From positions 310,001 through 374,000 of the forward strand of contig NZ_FRFE01000001.1 in assembly GCF_900143695.1 (NCBI RefSeq): DNA of 64,000 bases. Direction: 5' to 3'. Below the pieces are notes generated by a model that saw only the letters and a list, made by a program, of their open reading frames with translations, ran no database searches and was not told where the DNA came from. The stretch comes from Desulfopila aestuarii DSM 18488 (GTDB lineage Bacteria > Desulfobacterota > Desulfobulbia > Desulfobulbales > Desulfocapsaceae). Shown piece after piece: positions 51,332 to 61,130 of the stretch. Position 1 is the stretch's first letter. Each line of letters starts with the position of its first letter. Made by a program: the position numbers and the translations under genes.

Positions 51332-54235
51332 TTATATCCTCCCAAAGCTCTCCTGCAGTAAGGCGAGAGAGTGTTTCTCGTTTCGCCGCACGATATTTCG
51401 TTTGATAAACCAGATCAGTACCAGACCAGTCGCCGCCAGTGCATAATTCAGATATTCGCAGACCATCTGCATATCCCTGGACATTGGCAGCAGAGTGCGT
51501 GAGAAGTGACCACGGCCACGTATAGAGAGCAGGCCACGGTCCTCCAGCGACCAGTCGGCGGTGTTGGTCAGCATCTGAACCGGGTTCAGGTAGCTGGTCT
51601 GCATGGTGCTTGAGCTGATGCTGATGGCGTCATCACTGGCAAAGGTGGAGGAACCGAAGACGATGATCCGGGCGCTCTCTGGCGAATGGTCAATTTGCCG
51701 GGTGATCACGCCCTTGGTCTCTTCACTCTTGTCAGTGGCAGTAGCAGGATCTGCGGCTGTCATGGCCTCGGCGGCTGCCAGAGGTGAGGGTTTACCTGCG
51801 AAATAGGAGGTGAACTTTCCTTCGACAGAAACGGCTAACAACTGACGATCGCGGTCGTCGCCCGCAGCAAATCCGGCTTCACCGTAGGTCTGGAAATCAG
51901 GAGTTATGGTAGTAGAAGTGGAGAGCCAACTGTCATCCGAGCTTTCCAGCAGGCGGGTGACCTTCCGCTCTTTGTTCTTGTCGTGATCAACACTGATGGG
52001 TGAAGGCCAGGTCATGGTCAGTTGGTTTAAACCGGTCATCAGCCCGCTCTCCTGATTCATACCGTCCGGACGGATATCGACAAAATAGGGGTAATTCACC
52101 AGTTTGGTCTCCTGGACGGTGAAAGCACCAACTTTTCGCTGCACCGGTATCGGGAAGGCGCTGTTTCGGTCATCCATAACCAGCTTATCGCCAATGGTGA
52201 TACCGTGGAATTTGAGCCACTCCTCCAGGCCGGTCGGTTTATTGTCAGCGGTGAGGCCATTTCTCACACCTATAGTGTAGGGTGAGGCGGCGATTACCAC
52301 CGTGCCGCCCTGCATCAGGAACTGGTCCATGCCAAAGAGCTGCTTGTCCGTCATTGATTCTGGAGACACCACCATCAATAGATCGGCTTCTTCCGGCATA
52401 TGACCGCTGGCAAGATCTGTGTCCACAATTTTGTGTTCTTTTTCCAGCAGTTGATGCAGGACGTTAAATTGCGGACCCGGGGGCTCCATCATGCCGTACT
52501 GCGGCATGGGGGGCTGGGGCCGTGGGGTATTGAGGGCGATGGTTTTGGCAAATCCTGCACCAAACCGTTTCAGACCCGTTTCCATGGCGCGCTTGATGCT
52601 TTCTTTGGAAAGATCTTCCGGTAGCGGGATCTCGACGATCTCGTCGCCGCTTGAAAGGGTCATATAGAACCAGAAGCTGCGGGTATCGAGGATGGAGAGG
52701 GCCATCGGCCGAAAACCGTACTCGTTTTCTAGCTTCTTGGCGATGTTGCCGTCACCTCCATCGGGGTCGACAACGGTTGCTGTAAAGTGTTCGCCACCTT
52801 CCTTTTTCATCTCGGCGGTAAGTTCGGAAATCGATTGTTTCAACGTAACCAGTTCATTCGGTAACCGGTCATCGGGAGAAAAATACCCAGTGAAGGTCAC
52901 GGGCTTTGCTATGGTCGCAAACAGGTCGCCGCCGCCCTGATAACTGTAGAGCACCTTTTTGATCGAGCGGGTGATGTCATATTCGGGATTACGCAGCTCT
53001 ACCTGCAGATCCTGGTCGCCCTGAACCTTTACTTCGATAAGGTCGCGGAAGCCGAGCACCTCAAACTGGTCGCCATACTGGATCAGGAGGTCAAAATAGG
53101 AGTTGGTCACGGCTGCCTGGTATTTGGAAGCAGTCTGGAAGGGAACCGGCCTGATGCCGTATTTCTGGCCGGCTTCCTGCTCAAGATCTGGGTGTTCAGT
53201 GGGATCGATGAACTCCACATGGACCCGGTCACCGCCAGCAACCGCGTATTCTGCCAGCAGATCGCGAAGGCGCGGCACTAGCGGCGCCAGCAGCGGATGG
53301 GTTTGGGCGGAGAAGTAACCGCGGATGAGCAACGGCTCTTTTAATTGGCCGAGGTAGCTACGGGTGGTTTCAGAGATCGAATAGATCTGGCCGTGGGTCA
53401 TATCGGCCCGTAACTGGCCAATCGGGGCGAGCCAGAAGTTGGCAGCAATGAAATTTGCGATCAGGAGAGCTGTTGCGAGCTGCCAGCTGCGATGACGGCT
53501 GTTTACCGGGTTGTCCGCCCAACGGATTTTCTCAAGGGCGTAGATGTTGAGGCATATGAAGACGCCCATGATGGCCAGGTAGTAATAGAGATCGCGCAGG
53601 TCGATAACTCCCCGGGTTATCGACTCAAATCGTGAGCCTGAACCCAACAGCTGCAGAAGTTCGGCGCCTCGGTTGCCGAAAAAACCGATCAGCATGTCGG
53701 AGCCGATCAGGTAGAAAAGAAAACAGATAAGCGAGCTGGTGATGAGACTGACGATCTGGTTATCCGACTTGACGCTCACAAAAAGCCCGATGGCGATATA
53801 CGCAGCAGCGAGAAACATGGTGGCAACATAACCGCCCAGAACCGGGCCCCAGTCCAGAGGTCCAAGAAAACTGACGGTGACGGGTAGCGGCAGGGTCAAA
53901 ATGAGCGACACACCGACCAACCACAGGCAAGCGAAAAACTTGCCAAGCACCAGATCGCAGGGCGATACCGGCGAAGTGAGCAGAAATTCCAGCGTCCCCG
54001 CTCTCCGCTCCTCAGCCCAGAGGCGCATGGTTACCGCTGCGGTGAGAAAGATCATCAGGATGGGCATCCAGGAAAAAAGTGGACGGATTTCTGCGATATT
54101 GGTGGCGAAAAATTTCTCGACCCAGAAGAAGATAAAGAGGGTGGCGGCCAGGAACACCCCGATAAAAATAAAGGCGATCGGTGAACTGAAAAAGGCGCCG
54201 AACTCCTTTTTGGTTATGCGTAGAATGGTAGTCAT
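51332..54235 (-). CDS. Fused ABC-2 permease and GldG-like auxiliary protein
   Basis: The first 240 residues are an ABC-2/GldF permease with six spans (KKEFGAFFSSPIAFIFIGVF and RLWAEERRAGTLEFLLTSPV). The rest is GldG-like: a span near 255, a large soluble intein-like/ABC_transp_aux domain with LAEYAVAGGDRVHVEFIDP and MEPPGPQFNVLHQLLEKEHK, and a final span near 940. In many organisms these are two genes; here they are one of 967 residues with no break. With the ATPase gene 14 nt upstream it forms an exporter-like complex. AAGGAG precedes the ATG. Confidence 0.9.
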   Translation of the reverse strand: MTTILRITKKEFGAFFSSPIAFIFIGVFLAATLFIFFWVEKFFATNIAEIRPLFSWMPILMIFLTAAVTMRLWAEERRAGTLEFLLTSPVSPCDLVLGKFFACLWLVGVSLILTLPLPVTVSFLGPLDWGPVLGGYVATMFLAAAYIAIGLFVSVKSDNQIVSLITSSLICFLFYLIGSDMLIGFFGNRGAELLQLLGSGSRFESITRGVIDLRDLYYYLAIMGVFICLNIYALEKIRWADNPVNSRHRSWQLATALLIANFIAANFWLAPIGQLRADMTHGQIYSISETTRSYLGQLKEPLLIRGYFSAQTHPLLAPLVPRLRDLLAEYAVAGGDRVHVEFIDPTEHPDLEQEAGQKYGIRPVPFQTASKYQAAVTNSYFDLLIQYGDQFEVLGFRDLIEVKVQGDQDLQVELRNPEYDITRSIKKVLYSYQGGGDLFATIAKPVTFTGYFSPDDRLPNELVTLKQSISELTAEMKKEGGEHFTATVVDPDGGDGNIAKKLENEYGFRPMALSILDTRSFWFYMTLSSGDEIVEIPLPEDLSKESIKRAMETGLKRFGAGFAKTIALNTPRPQPPMPQYGMMEPPGPQFNVLHQLLEKEHKIVDTDLASGHMPEEADLLMVVSPESMTDKQLFGMDQFLMQGGTVVIAASPYTIGVRNGLTADNKPTGLEEWLKFHGITIGDKLVMDDRNSAFPIPVQRKVGAFTVQETKLVNYPYFVDIRPDGMNQESGLMTGLNQLTMTWPSPISVDHDKNKERKVTRLLESSDDSWLSTSTTITPDFQTYGEAGFAAGDDRDRQLLAVSVEGKFTSYFAGKPSPLAAAEAMTAADPATATDKSEETKGVITRQIDHSPESARIIVFGSSTFASDDAISISSSTMQTSYLNPVQMLTNTADWSLEDRGLLSIRGRGHFSRTLLPMSRDMQMVCEYLNYALAATGLVLIWFIKRNIVRRNEKHSLALLQESFGRI

Positions 54236-54249
54236 TGGTCATTTCTCCT

Positions 54250-55176
54250 TTAGGCGCTGATCTCGGCGAAGACCGTTTCAAGATTGCGGAACTCGAAATG
54301 CATTGCAAAGAGCTGCCACCCCTTCTCATGGACGGCGGCGGCAATTGTGGCGGCAGTCTGCTGCCGGTTCTCGGGAGTTTCGAGGTTGAGGGCGTAGGTA
54401 TGGGTGCTGCTGCCATGGGCCGTACTGACCGCTACTGAACCGACTCCGGTCATCCTGGCCAGTTCTTTTTCCGCTATGGCTGGCGGGGCGTCGATGATGA
54501 TGAGCAGACGATCATTGCGGTTCAGTTCGGTCAGGCGGGCATCGAGCGCCTTCCTGCCGTCTTTCATGATGATCACCCTATCGCAGATGGCCTGTACCTC
54601 CTGGAGGATATGGGTGGAGATGATGACCGTCGAGTGTTTGGCCAGATCGGTGATGAGCGAGCGCATTTGTTGGATCTGGGTCGGGTCGAGTCCGTTGGTG
54701 GGCTCATCGAGAATAAGGATGTCAGGCCGGTGGAGGATGGCCTGGGCCACACCCGTTCGCTGACGATAGCCCCGCGACAGCTTGGCTATGGGCCAGGTTG
54801 CTTTTTCCTTCAGACCGGTACGGGAAATGGCCTCAGTGATCATAGCTAGCCGCGCATTTGCTCTAATTCCTCGTAAGGACGCTGAATAATCGAGATAATC
54901 GATGACCGTCATCTCTGGGTAGACCGGGCAGTTTTCCGGCAGATAGCCGATCTTTCGCTGCACCTTGCGGCGATCGGAAACAACGTCGATTCCGTCCACG
55001 GTTACTGAACCGCTGGTCGGTTCGAGATAGCCGGTAATCATCTTCATGATGGTCGTCTTGCCGGCGCCGTTATGGCCGAGCAGACCGACTATCTCCCCCG
55101 GAGAAATTGCAAACGACACGTCATCGACCGCCGTGAAATCTCCGTACTTTCGAGTCAGTTTGTCGAGGTTGATCAT
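54250..55176 (-). CDS. ABC transporter ATP-binding protein (Gld/Nat type)
   Basis: The 308-residue protein has Walker A GHNGAGKTT, the signature LSRGYRQR and Walker B ILILDEPTNGLDP, with a C-terminal extension of about 80 residues typical of ABC-2 drug or gliding-type exporters (LSRGYRQRTGVAQAI is the GldA/NatA pattern). It powers the fused permease encoded next. The ATG at 55176 follows GGAG by 8 nt; a GTG at 55185 would overlap that site. Confidence 0.92.
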   Translation of the reverse strand: MINLDKLTRKYGDFTAVDDVSFAISPGEIVGLLGHNGAGKTTIMKMITGYLEPTSGSVTVDGIDVVSDRRKVQRKIGYLPENCPVYPEMTVIDYLDYSASLRGIRANARLAMITEAISRTGLKEKATWPIAKLSRGYRQRTGVAQAILHRPDILILDEPTNGLDPTQIQQMRSLITDLAKHSTVIISTHILQEVQAICDRVIIMKDGRKALDARLTELNRNDRLLIIIDAPPAIAEKELARMTGVGSVAVSTAHGSSTHTYALNLETPENRQQTAATIAAAVHEKGWQLFAMHFEFRNLETVFAEISA

Positions 55177-55561
55177 AGGTTTCACTCCAAAATGATTGTT
55201 CGTGGATACAGCACATGGGGCAGCTGTGAACAGGAGCTTTTCGCCGAAGGCTTACACAGGCAGGCGGAGAGGGAGTTTTACTGGGGGACTGAAAAGGTCT
55301 TCCGCAGATAAAAACAGACAACGTTCCGCGTCATGGAAAGCGCAAAAGCGAAGTGTTGATATTCACGGTTGCCGAAAATTCCGGTATCCGCCTGAAAAGG
55401 GAACTGTTCAAAACGGAACACGCCTGGGACACTCTGTGCCGCGACTGGTGTGCAATACCCTTTTCGATTTGGTTACCGGGAAAGCTGAGAAGGCAATCGA
55501 GGATCGGTTGCTATGTCTTTATCGTAGTCCGAGAGCGATTTGGCGTATTACCGTTCATCGT
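55177..55561. other. Intergenic region between BatE and ABC ATPase genes
   Basis: These 385 bases separate the Bat operon from the ABC operon, both on the minus strand. Open frames on both strands here run into neighbouring genes in unnatural composition and are not supported. I see no clear terminator, so readthrough is possible. Confidence 0.45.
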
Positions 55562-56317
55562 TTATCTCCTGGGATCCGAAGGAATCACCGGCTCGATGGC
55601 GGACTGGACAATCCACCCCTTGCGGCCGGTTTCATCTTCAACAAAAACGTATGTTCCATGCTCTTTGCCGGAAGAGACCATCCGCCCTTCCTGGATATTG
55701 CCTGCTGTAGCGGCACCTTCAAAGGGGGAGATCAAGAGGCGCGATTCATGCACCACCACCGAGCCGGTCCACTCAACATGCAACTCCAGAGTGGCGATGG
55801 TCGACGCGAGCATTACAACTGAGCAGGCAATACCCAGCCCCATCATGGCCCGTGGTGAGATTTTGAGTTGGAGGGAAAGCAGCAGACCCACGGTGAGGAG
55901 CACCAAGGCCAGGCCGCCGATGCCGATCCATTGATTCATGGAGAACAGGTGCAGCAAATGTTCCAGTGTGGTTGCTTCAGGGTTGAAAATTCCGTTGGCT
56001 GCCCGCACCAACTGCAGGTTACCAAGGATGTCAGGGTCATTGGGGTCAAGTTGTAAGGCCCGTTCATAGTTCAGCACCGCCTTGCCGGTATGACCTGCCT
56101 GGGCATAGCTGTTGGCGAGGTTGTAAAGGAGCCCCGCGCTGTAACCATTGTTGCTGATAAGTTCTTCATATATGGCGATAGCGCTTTCGAAATCATTACG
56201 GCTGTAGGCACCATTCGCCTCCTGGAAACGACTGTTGTCGACTCCGGCAAAGGCGGCAGATATCAGAAAAGATGCCGTCATGACGCTGAGCAGAAGAGGG
56301 AGGAGATATCGTTTCAT
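55562..56317 (-). CDS. batE: TPR and SH3 protein, BatE-like
   Basis: The 251-residue protein has a signal peptide (1-24), two TPR units (FQEANGAYSRNDFESAIAIY and AVLNYERALQLDPNDPDILG), two membrane spans (about 130-150 and 158-178) and a C-terminal SH3-like domain with GRMVSSGKEHGTYVFVED and KGWIVQSAIEPVIP. This layout matches BatE. Its ATG overlaps the batD stop, so it closes the operon. Confidence 0.85.
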   Translation of the reverse strand: MKRYLLPLLLSVMTASFLISAAFAGVDNSRFQEANGAYSRNDFESAIAIYEELISNNGYSAGLLYNLANSYAQAGHTGKAVLNYERALQLDPNDPDILGNLQLVRAANGIFNPEATTLEHLLHLFSMNQWIGIGGLALVLLTVGLLLSLQLKISPRAMMGLGIACSVVMLASTIATLELHVEWTGSVVVHESRLLISPFEGAATAGNIQEGRMVSSGKEHGTYVFVEDETGRKGWIVQSAIEPVIPSDPRR

Positions 56318-58200
56318 ACCAGTTCCTCCAGTTCTTTTTTCACCGCTCGCGCATAGTCCTGCATAGTTTCACGGTCGAGCAGGGCGCCGCTGTATGCAGC
56401 CTTCTCGGCGATGGTGAAAATTTCCACAAGCCGATTGGAGGAGGAAAGACGTGCTGTCAGATCTGCACTGGTAATGGCGCTCGCCTGACAGTGCCAGATC
56501 GCCCCCAGGTGCTGTTGGATGGCAGTGCGACAAACGGCGAGGAATACGCTGCTGTTCTCTTGGGCCAGTGCCTGATCCATGCTCTGATATGAATCCTGCA
56601 GAGCCTTACCCAGCTGGCGCCTGCGGCGGTCCTCCGGGTGGGCGTCCTCACGCAGTCGATATATCTTGAGCACGGTCAGCATCAGCAATGCCAGGACGCA
56701 GATGGCCATAACGGCCAGGAAAGGCGGTCTGGTATAGAGCGGGGTAATGGCGCTGGTGGTGTTTCCCGACTCCAGCCGCAAGGGAGCGAGACCGCCAATA
56801 GGTGCTGATGTCGATTCCGGTTGTTGCTTAGGAGCGACAGTTGCTGCCGGTGCAGCTTCATTACCCCTGACCGGCGGAGCCGGAGTCGGAACGGGTACAG
56901 AAGTTTTGGCGGTTATGGATACGGGAATAGGGGACGATTCCCTGGTGATATATTTTCCTTTTTGCGGATCGAAGTAGGAGAAGGCAAGCGCCGGGATCTC
57001 GGATACCGAACCGCTTTTGGCAACAATCGCCTGTTCGAACACCTTGTTGCCGGTGTGATCACCGCCTGTTCCTTTTGTGAATGTAGCAGCCGGGGTATAG
57101 GTCTTCCACTGATCTGATTCAGGAAAAGCGGGAGCTTCAACCCGGTCAAAATTGCCAGTTCCGCTAACGGTCATGGTCAGGGTCAGCGGTTCGCCGGTTT
57201 CAGCCTGAATAGGCGTTGCTGCGACCTGCAGGTTAAAATTACCGATTGCTCCGGTGAAGCCGGCTGGCCGGTTTTCGTCCGGCAGCGGCAGGATAGTAAA
57301 CGTCATCTCCTCGCTCACAGGCTTGATCGGCTTTTCCTTATAGCCGCCAAAGACATTATCGAAAAAGTCATCGTCAAACGGTGACTGGCCGAAAATGGAG
57401 GTCGACATTCGTCTCTCCGGGATCAGGAGGGTGGCATCCAACTCGAGGTGAACCGTATACTTCCCTTCCTTGATATTGGATATATCCGTCTGCCAGGTGA
57501 GGACCGAGTAACGTGAGTTGCCAAATATTTCCTCGGTTTGCACTGGCTTCTCATTCAGCTGCGGCATCACCAGGCCGTCACCGACAAGAGTTGGCGCACT
57601 GTTGAGGCTGGCGCGCAAGCCCTTTTTGAAATAGGCCTTTACCTCAACGGGAATAATCTCGCCAACATAACTGGATGTTTTGTCTATGTTGAGACGAAGA
57701 AAGGCGGCGTCGCCACCGGCTGATGCACCCGAGGCCGATGGTGAAGGCAGTACGGCAGTGCCGGAACCGCTCTGGCCCATCTGGCCGCTATCGGTGATTT
57801 CAAAGGGGATAGCCTCGGTGGTGCGGCTGGTGCCGTCACTTTTTATGGTAATCGGCGGGATGGTATATTTACCCGACTTATATCCTCTGACGATACAGGT
57901 GAAAGTGATAGCTGAGGAGAAATTTCCGTTGATCATGTTGATCTGACTACTTCTACCGCGTTGGATGATCTCGAAGCTGCTGGTGTCTGTCTCGGGAATT
58001 TCCAGATCAGCTGAGCGAGTACCGTTGACGGTGATGCTCAATTGGGCGCCGTCGTCAACTGAGAAGGTGGTGGAACTGAGCGTGGCGTTAACGCTGAATT
58101 CGGCCCGGCTGGCTGCCGGCAGCGAGAACAGCGCGATAAGTGCCAGCACTGCAACCACCCCTGCGCCGAGAATGGTTATTTTTGGGTTGTGACGTTTCAT
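56314..58200 (-). CDS. batD: BatD-family protein
   Basis: The 628-residue protein has a signal peptide (about 1-33), repeated immunoglobulin-like BatD domains (VNATLSSTTFSVDDGAQLSI and TSSYVGEIIPVEVKAYF), one membrane span near residue 500 (FLAVMAICVLALLMLTVLKI) and a cytoplasmic tail with DRETMQDYARAVKKELEEL. BatD (oxygen-tolerance family) is a large surface protein of the Bat complex. The stop of the preceding gene overlaps its ATG (TAATG). Confidence 0.9.
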   Translation of the reverse strand: MKRHNPKITILGAGVVAVLALIALFSLPAASRAEFSVNATLSSTTFSVDDGAQLSITVNGTRSADLEIPETDTSSFEIIQRGRSSQINMINGNFSSAITFTCIVRGYKSGKYTIPPITIKSDGTSRTTEAIPFEITDSGQMGQSGSGTAVLPSPSASGASAGGDAAFLRLNIDKTSSYVGEIIPVEVKAYFKKGLRASLNSAPTLVGDGLVMPQLNEKPVQTEEIFGNSRYSVLTWQTDISNIKEGKYTVHLELDATLLIPERRMSTSIFGQSPFDDDFFDNVFGGYKEKPIKPVSEEMTFTILPLPDENRPAGFTGAIGNFNLQVAATPIQAETGEPLTLTMTVSGTGNFDRVEAPAFPESDQWKTYTPAATFTKGTGGDHTGNKVFEQAIVAKSGSVSEIPALAFSYFDPQKGKYITRESSPIPVSITAKTSVPVPTPAPPVRGNEAAPAATVAPKQQPESTSAPIGGLAPLRLESGNTTSAITPLYTRPPFLAVMAICVLALLMLTVLKIYRLREDAHPEDRRRRQLGKALQDSYQSMDQALAQENSSVFLAVCRTAIQQHLGAIWHCQASAITSADLTARLSSSNRLVEIFTIAEKAAYSGALLDRETMQDYARAVKKELEELV

Positions 58201-60131
58201 TACCAGTCCCTCTCTACAGATCGTTCGCCCCTGGGTACGAAATTCAGTTCACCCTCCTCATTTTTCAGGGCATTCAACAGATTTTCCGCCTCTTCTCTGG
58301 TCATCTGGCCAAGTTCTCGCCGCTTGTTGTCGCGGTTCTGCTCTGCGTCCTGATCGGCAGCGGTTGCATCCTGCTCTTTATCCTGGCTTGTTGCTGGCTG
58401 AGGCTGTTCTTTATCTTTGTCGCCGCCACTCTCCTGGTCGGCTTGCTGATCCTTTGGCTGGGCATTATCTTTTTGCTCTTGCTGCTGTTGATCATCAGAT
58501 GATTGTTGCTGCTTTTGCTGCTGGTCATCGGACGGTTTGTTGTCCTGACCGTTGTCATCCTCATTTTGCTTTTGCTGCTGATCCTGCTTTTCGTTGTTCT
58601 GTTGCTGGTTTTGTTGCATTTGCTTATCAAGTTCTTCCAGTTTCTTGGCGACATAGGCCCGGTTTTCCCGAGCGAGAGCGTCTTCGGGATCAAGATGCAA
58701 AGCTCCATCGAAGGAGTCGAGTGCCTCCTGCCACTTTTCCTTGGTAAGCTGCGGGTTACCCTGCTGGCTTTCAGCCCCTTTCTGGAACAGGGCGTTACCT
58801 CGGTTGTAATAGGCCTTCTCCTGCAGTGAGAGGTCGTCGCTTTTCAACGCCTCGTTAAAGGCGGCGATGGCTTCGTCGTGGAGATTGTTCTTGTAGGCCG
58901 TGGTCCCGAGATTATAGTGAAGCTGCGGGTCATCAGGATGCTCTTTTAATGCCCTATTGTAGAGCTCTGCAGCCTTGAGGTAATCGCCACTGTTGTAGGC
59001 ATCTTCGGCGGCTGAGGCTAGGGCACGCTGTGGTGTGGAACCAAGAGCCAGGGCCAGAAAAACCATCGGCACCAGTTTTTTTATTCTGCGCCCGGCGGAA
59101 GCGATTCCGGAAAGTGAGAGCTTAAGGCCGGATTTCCTTTCAGGTAACAGGTATTCGAGGAAGAGCAGGAAAATGGCTGCGGCCAGCGGCCAGCTGAACC
59201 GCTCGATCGGCACCTTCTGCCGCCGCTCCATAAGCTCTTCTTTAGGAATGAGCTGCAGTTTCTGCTGGTAGATTGTTTGAAGTCCCTCGCCACTGTTGCC
59301 AAGTGGAGCGTAGATGCCGCCGGTGACCTCTGCGATTTCGGTGAGACTCTTTTCATCGAGTTTGGAGGTGACATATTTGCCGGTCTCATCCTTGACAAAA
59401 CCGGCCTTGCCTGTTCCTGGAAGAGGAATCAATTCGCCGCTGGCAGTGCCGACCCCCACCGTGTAGATGGTCATTCCCTTCTCTTTGGCTGCTTTAGCCG
59501 TCTGGATGGCATCGCCTTCAAGGTTCTCACCATCGGTGAGGAGGATGAGAACCTTATGGTTGGCGTCGTTTTTCAGCACTGATTCTGCTTCTTCGATCAC
59601 CTTGGAGATATTGGTGCCGCCAAGCGGAATGATGTCGGTGGTGATGGTGCCAAGGGAGTTGTTGAAAGCGTCATAGTCGAGGGTGAGTGGGCACATCAGA
59701 TAACCGGTGCCGGCAAAAGGCATGAGCCCTATCCGATCGCCCTCGAGTTTTGCGACAAAATCCATGATGCCGAGCCGTGCCCGTTGCAGCCGGTTGGGCT
59801 TGGTGTCCTCGGCTAGCATGCTGTTGGAGGTGTCGAGAGCAAAGAGGATGTCTATGCCCTTACGCTTTACCTCGATCCAGGTCGAGCCGTATTGTGGCCT
59901 GGCCAGCGCCGCAAAGAGCAGGAAGATGCCTAAAATGAGCAGGATATTTTTCAGGCGGCGGCGGGTGGTAGAGACATGCCGGGTCAGCCGTCCAAGGAGC
60001 TGGGCCCCGGCAAATTTTTCAAGCGTGGCCTGCCGCTTTTGCTGCAGCATGTGCAGAAGCAGAAGGGTGGCACCTGAAAGAATAAGGCCGGCAAGAAGCC
60101 AGTATGGTTGGGCAAACTGCAGAAGGTCCAT
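58200..60131 (-). CDS. batB: Fused BatB-BatC: von Willebrand A domain plus TPR and Gln-rich tail
   Basis: The N-terminal part has two membrane spans (about 8-27 and 60-77) and a VWA domain (about 88-280) with the metal-ion-dependent adhesion site DTSNS (FALDTSNSMLAEDTKP) and TDGENLEG. A third span (about 310-328) is followed by TPR repeats (AEDAYNSGDYLKAAELYNRA and LHYNLGTTAYKNNLHDEAIA). The last 130 residues are very rich in Gln, Asp and Lys. Separate BatB and BatC proteins are joined here in one 643-residue chain. It lies 12 nt after batA. Confidence 0.9.
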   Translation of the reverse strand: MDLLQFAQPYWLLAGLILSGATLLLLHMLQQKRQATLEKFAGAQLLGRLTRHVSTTRRRLKNILLILGIFLLFAALARPQYGSTWIEVKRKGIDILFALDTSNSMLAEDTKPNRLQRARLGIMDFVAKLEGDRIGLMPFAGTGYLMCPLTLDYDAFNNSLGTITTDIIPLGGTNISKVIEEAESVLKNDANHKVLILLTDGENLEGDAIQTAKAAKEKGMTIYTVGVGTASGELIPLPGTGKAGFVKDETGKYVTSKLDEKSLTEIAEVTGGIYAPLGNSGEGLQTIYQQKLQLIPKEELMERRQKVPIERFSWPLAAAIFLLFLEYLLPERKSGLKLSLSGIASAGRRIKKLVPMVFLALALGSTPQRALASAAEDAYNSGDYLKAAELYNRALKEHPDDPQLHYNLGTTAYKNNLHDEAIAAFNEALKSDDLSLQEKAYYNRGNALFQKGAESQQGNPQLTKEKWQEALDSFDGALHLDPEDALARENRAYVAKKLEELDKQMQQNQQQNNEKQDQQQKQNEDDNGQDNKPSDDQQQKQQQSSDDQQQQEQKDNAQPKDQQADQESGGDKDKEQPQPATSQDKEQDATAADQDAEQNRDNKRRELGQMTREEAENLLNALKNEEGELNFVPRGERSVERDW

Positions 60132-60143
60132 GTCGTTCGTTCT

Positions 60144-61130
60144 CTACGGCAACTGTCGGCGCCGGCCACCGATCTCAAGCGCCAGCAACCCAAGGGCTGC
60201 CAGCACCAGATAGGGGAACAGCTCCCGGTAATTTTCAAATTTCTTGATGGTCCGGGTAGTGGTTTCCATCCGGTTGATTTCGTCGTAAATCCGGGTGAGC
60301 GATTTGGTGTCGGTGGCGCGGAAATACTGGGCGCCGGTCTTTTCAGCTACCGCTGTAAGGGTCTTTTCGTCGATATCGACCCGGGCCATGCGAATTTGCT
60401 TACGGCCAAAAGGATCGGTAACCGGCATCGGCGCTTCGCCCCGGGTACCTGCACCGATAGTGTAGACCTTGATATTGAGTGTCTCGGCCGCTTCAGCTGC
60501 GACCAGCGGCGGGATGCGGCCGGAATTGTTCATACCGTCGGTGAGCAGAATCAAAATGCGCGATTTTGAATCCTGGTCACGCAATCGGTTGGTGCCGCTG
60601 CCGATGGCGGAACCGATAGCCGTGCCGTCTTCTACCATGCCGATGGAGAGCGATTCCAGTCGCTTACGCAACCAATCGTGATCAAGGGTGAGCGGGCAGA
60701 CCAGATAGGGCCGGCCACCAAAGGCCACCAGGCCGATACGGTCGTTGGGCCGTTCGCTGATAAATTCATCGACCACCTTTTTCACCACCTCAAGTCGGTT
60801 CACTGGCTGATTGTTGAGGGTAAAGTCCATGGCTTCCATGGAGCCGGAGACATCCACTGCCAGCAAGATATCGATGCCGCTGGCCTGCACCTCGGTGGTG
60901 GTATTGCCCTGCTGCGGGCGTGCAGCGGCGAGAATAATGAGGGCGAGCACAAGAAGCCGCATTCCCGACAGCAGGGCAGCCGGCCTGGTTTTCTTCCCCC
61001 TGGCAAGGGACGAGACCAGGCTGGTGGAGGAGAAGAGGAGCGCCGGTGCCGCGCCCATCCTGCCGCGCAGTACGGCAAGTAATGGCAGCAGCATGAGCAG
61101 CCAGAGGAGGTGAGGGTAGAGAAAACGCAT
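60144..61130 (-). CDS. batA: von Willebrand A domain protein, BatA-like
   Basis: The 328-residue protein has membrane spans near residues 5-22, 50-70 and 305-322 and a central VWA domain with the metal site DVSGS (LLAVDVSGSMEAMDF) and LTDGMNNSG. BatA and BatB are sister VWA proteins that likely form a complex in the inner membrane. The start overlaps the stop of the DUF4381 gene by one base (TAATG). Confidence 0.92.
   Translation of the reverse strand: MRFLYPHLLWLLMLLPLLAVLRGRMGAAPALLFSSTSLVSSLARGKKTRPAALLSGMRLLVLALIILAAARPQQGNTTTEVQASGIDILLAVDVSGSMEAMDFTLNNQPVNRLEVVKKVVDEFISERPNDRIGLVAFGGRPYLVCPLTLDHDWLRKRLESLSIGMVEDGTAIGSAIGSGTNRLRDQDSKSRILILLTDGMNNSGRIPPLVAAEAAETLNIKVYTIGAGTRGEAPMPVTDPFGRKQIRMARVDIDEKTLTAVAEKTGAQYFRATDTKSLTRIYDEINRMETTTRTIKKFENYRELFPYLVLAALGLLALEIGGRRRQLP

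Noticed and set aside
55196-55934. Two plus-strand open frames across the gap between BatE and the ABC ATPase
   Set aside because: Both run antisense into batE, lack ribosome sites and have the composition of shadow frames.
58300-58620. Apparent DNA repeat rich in TTGCTG
   Set aside because: It is the low-complexity Gln/Asp/Lys-rich coding end of the fused BatB-BatC gene, not a repeat element or CRISPR.
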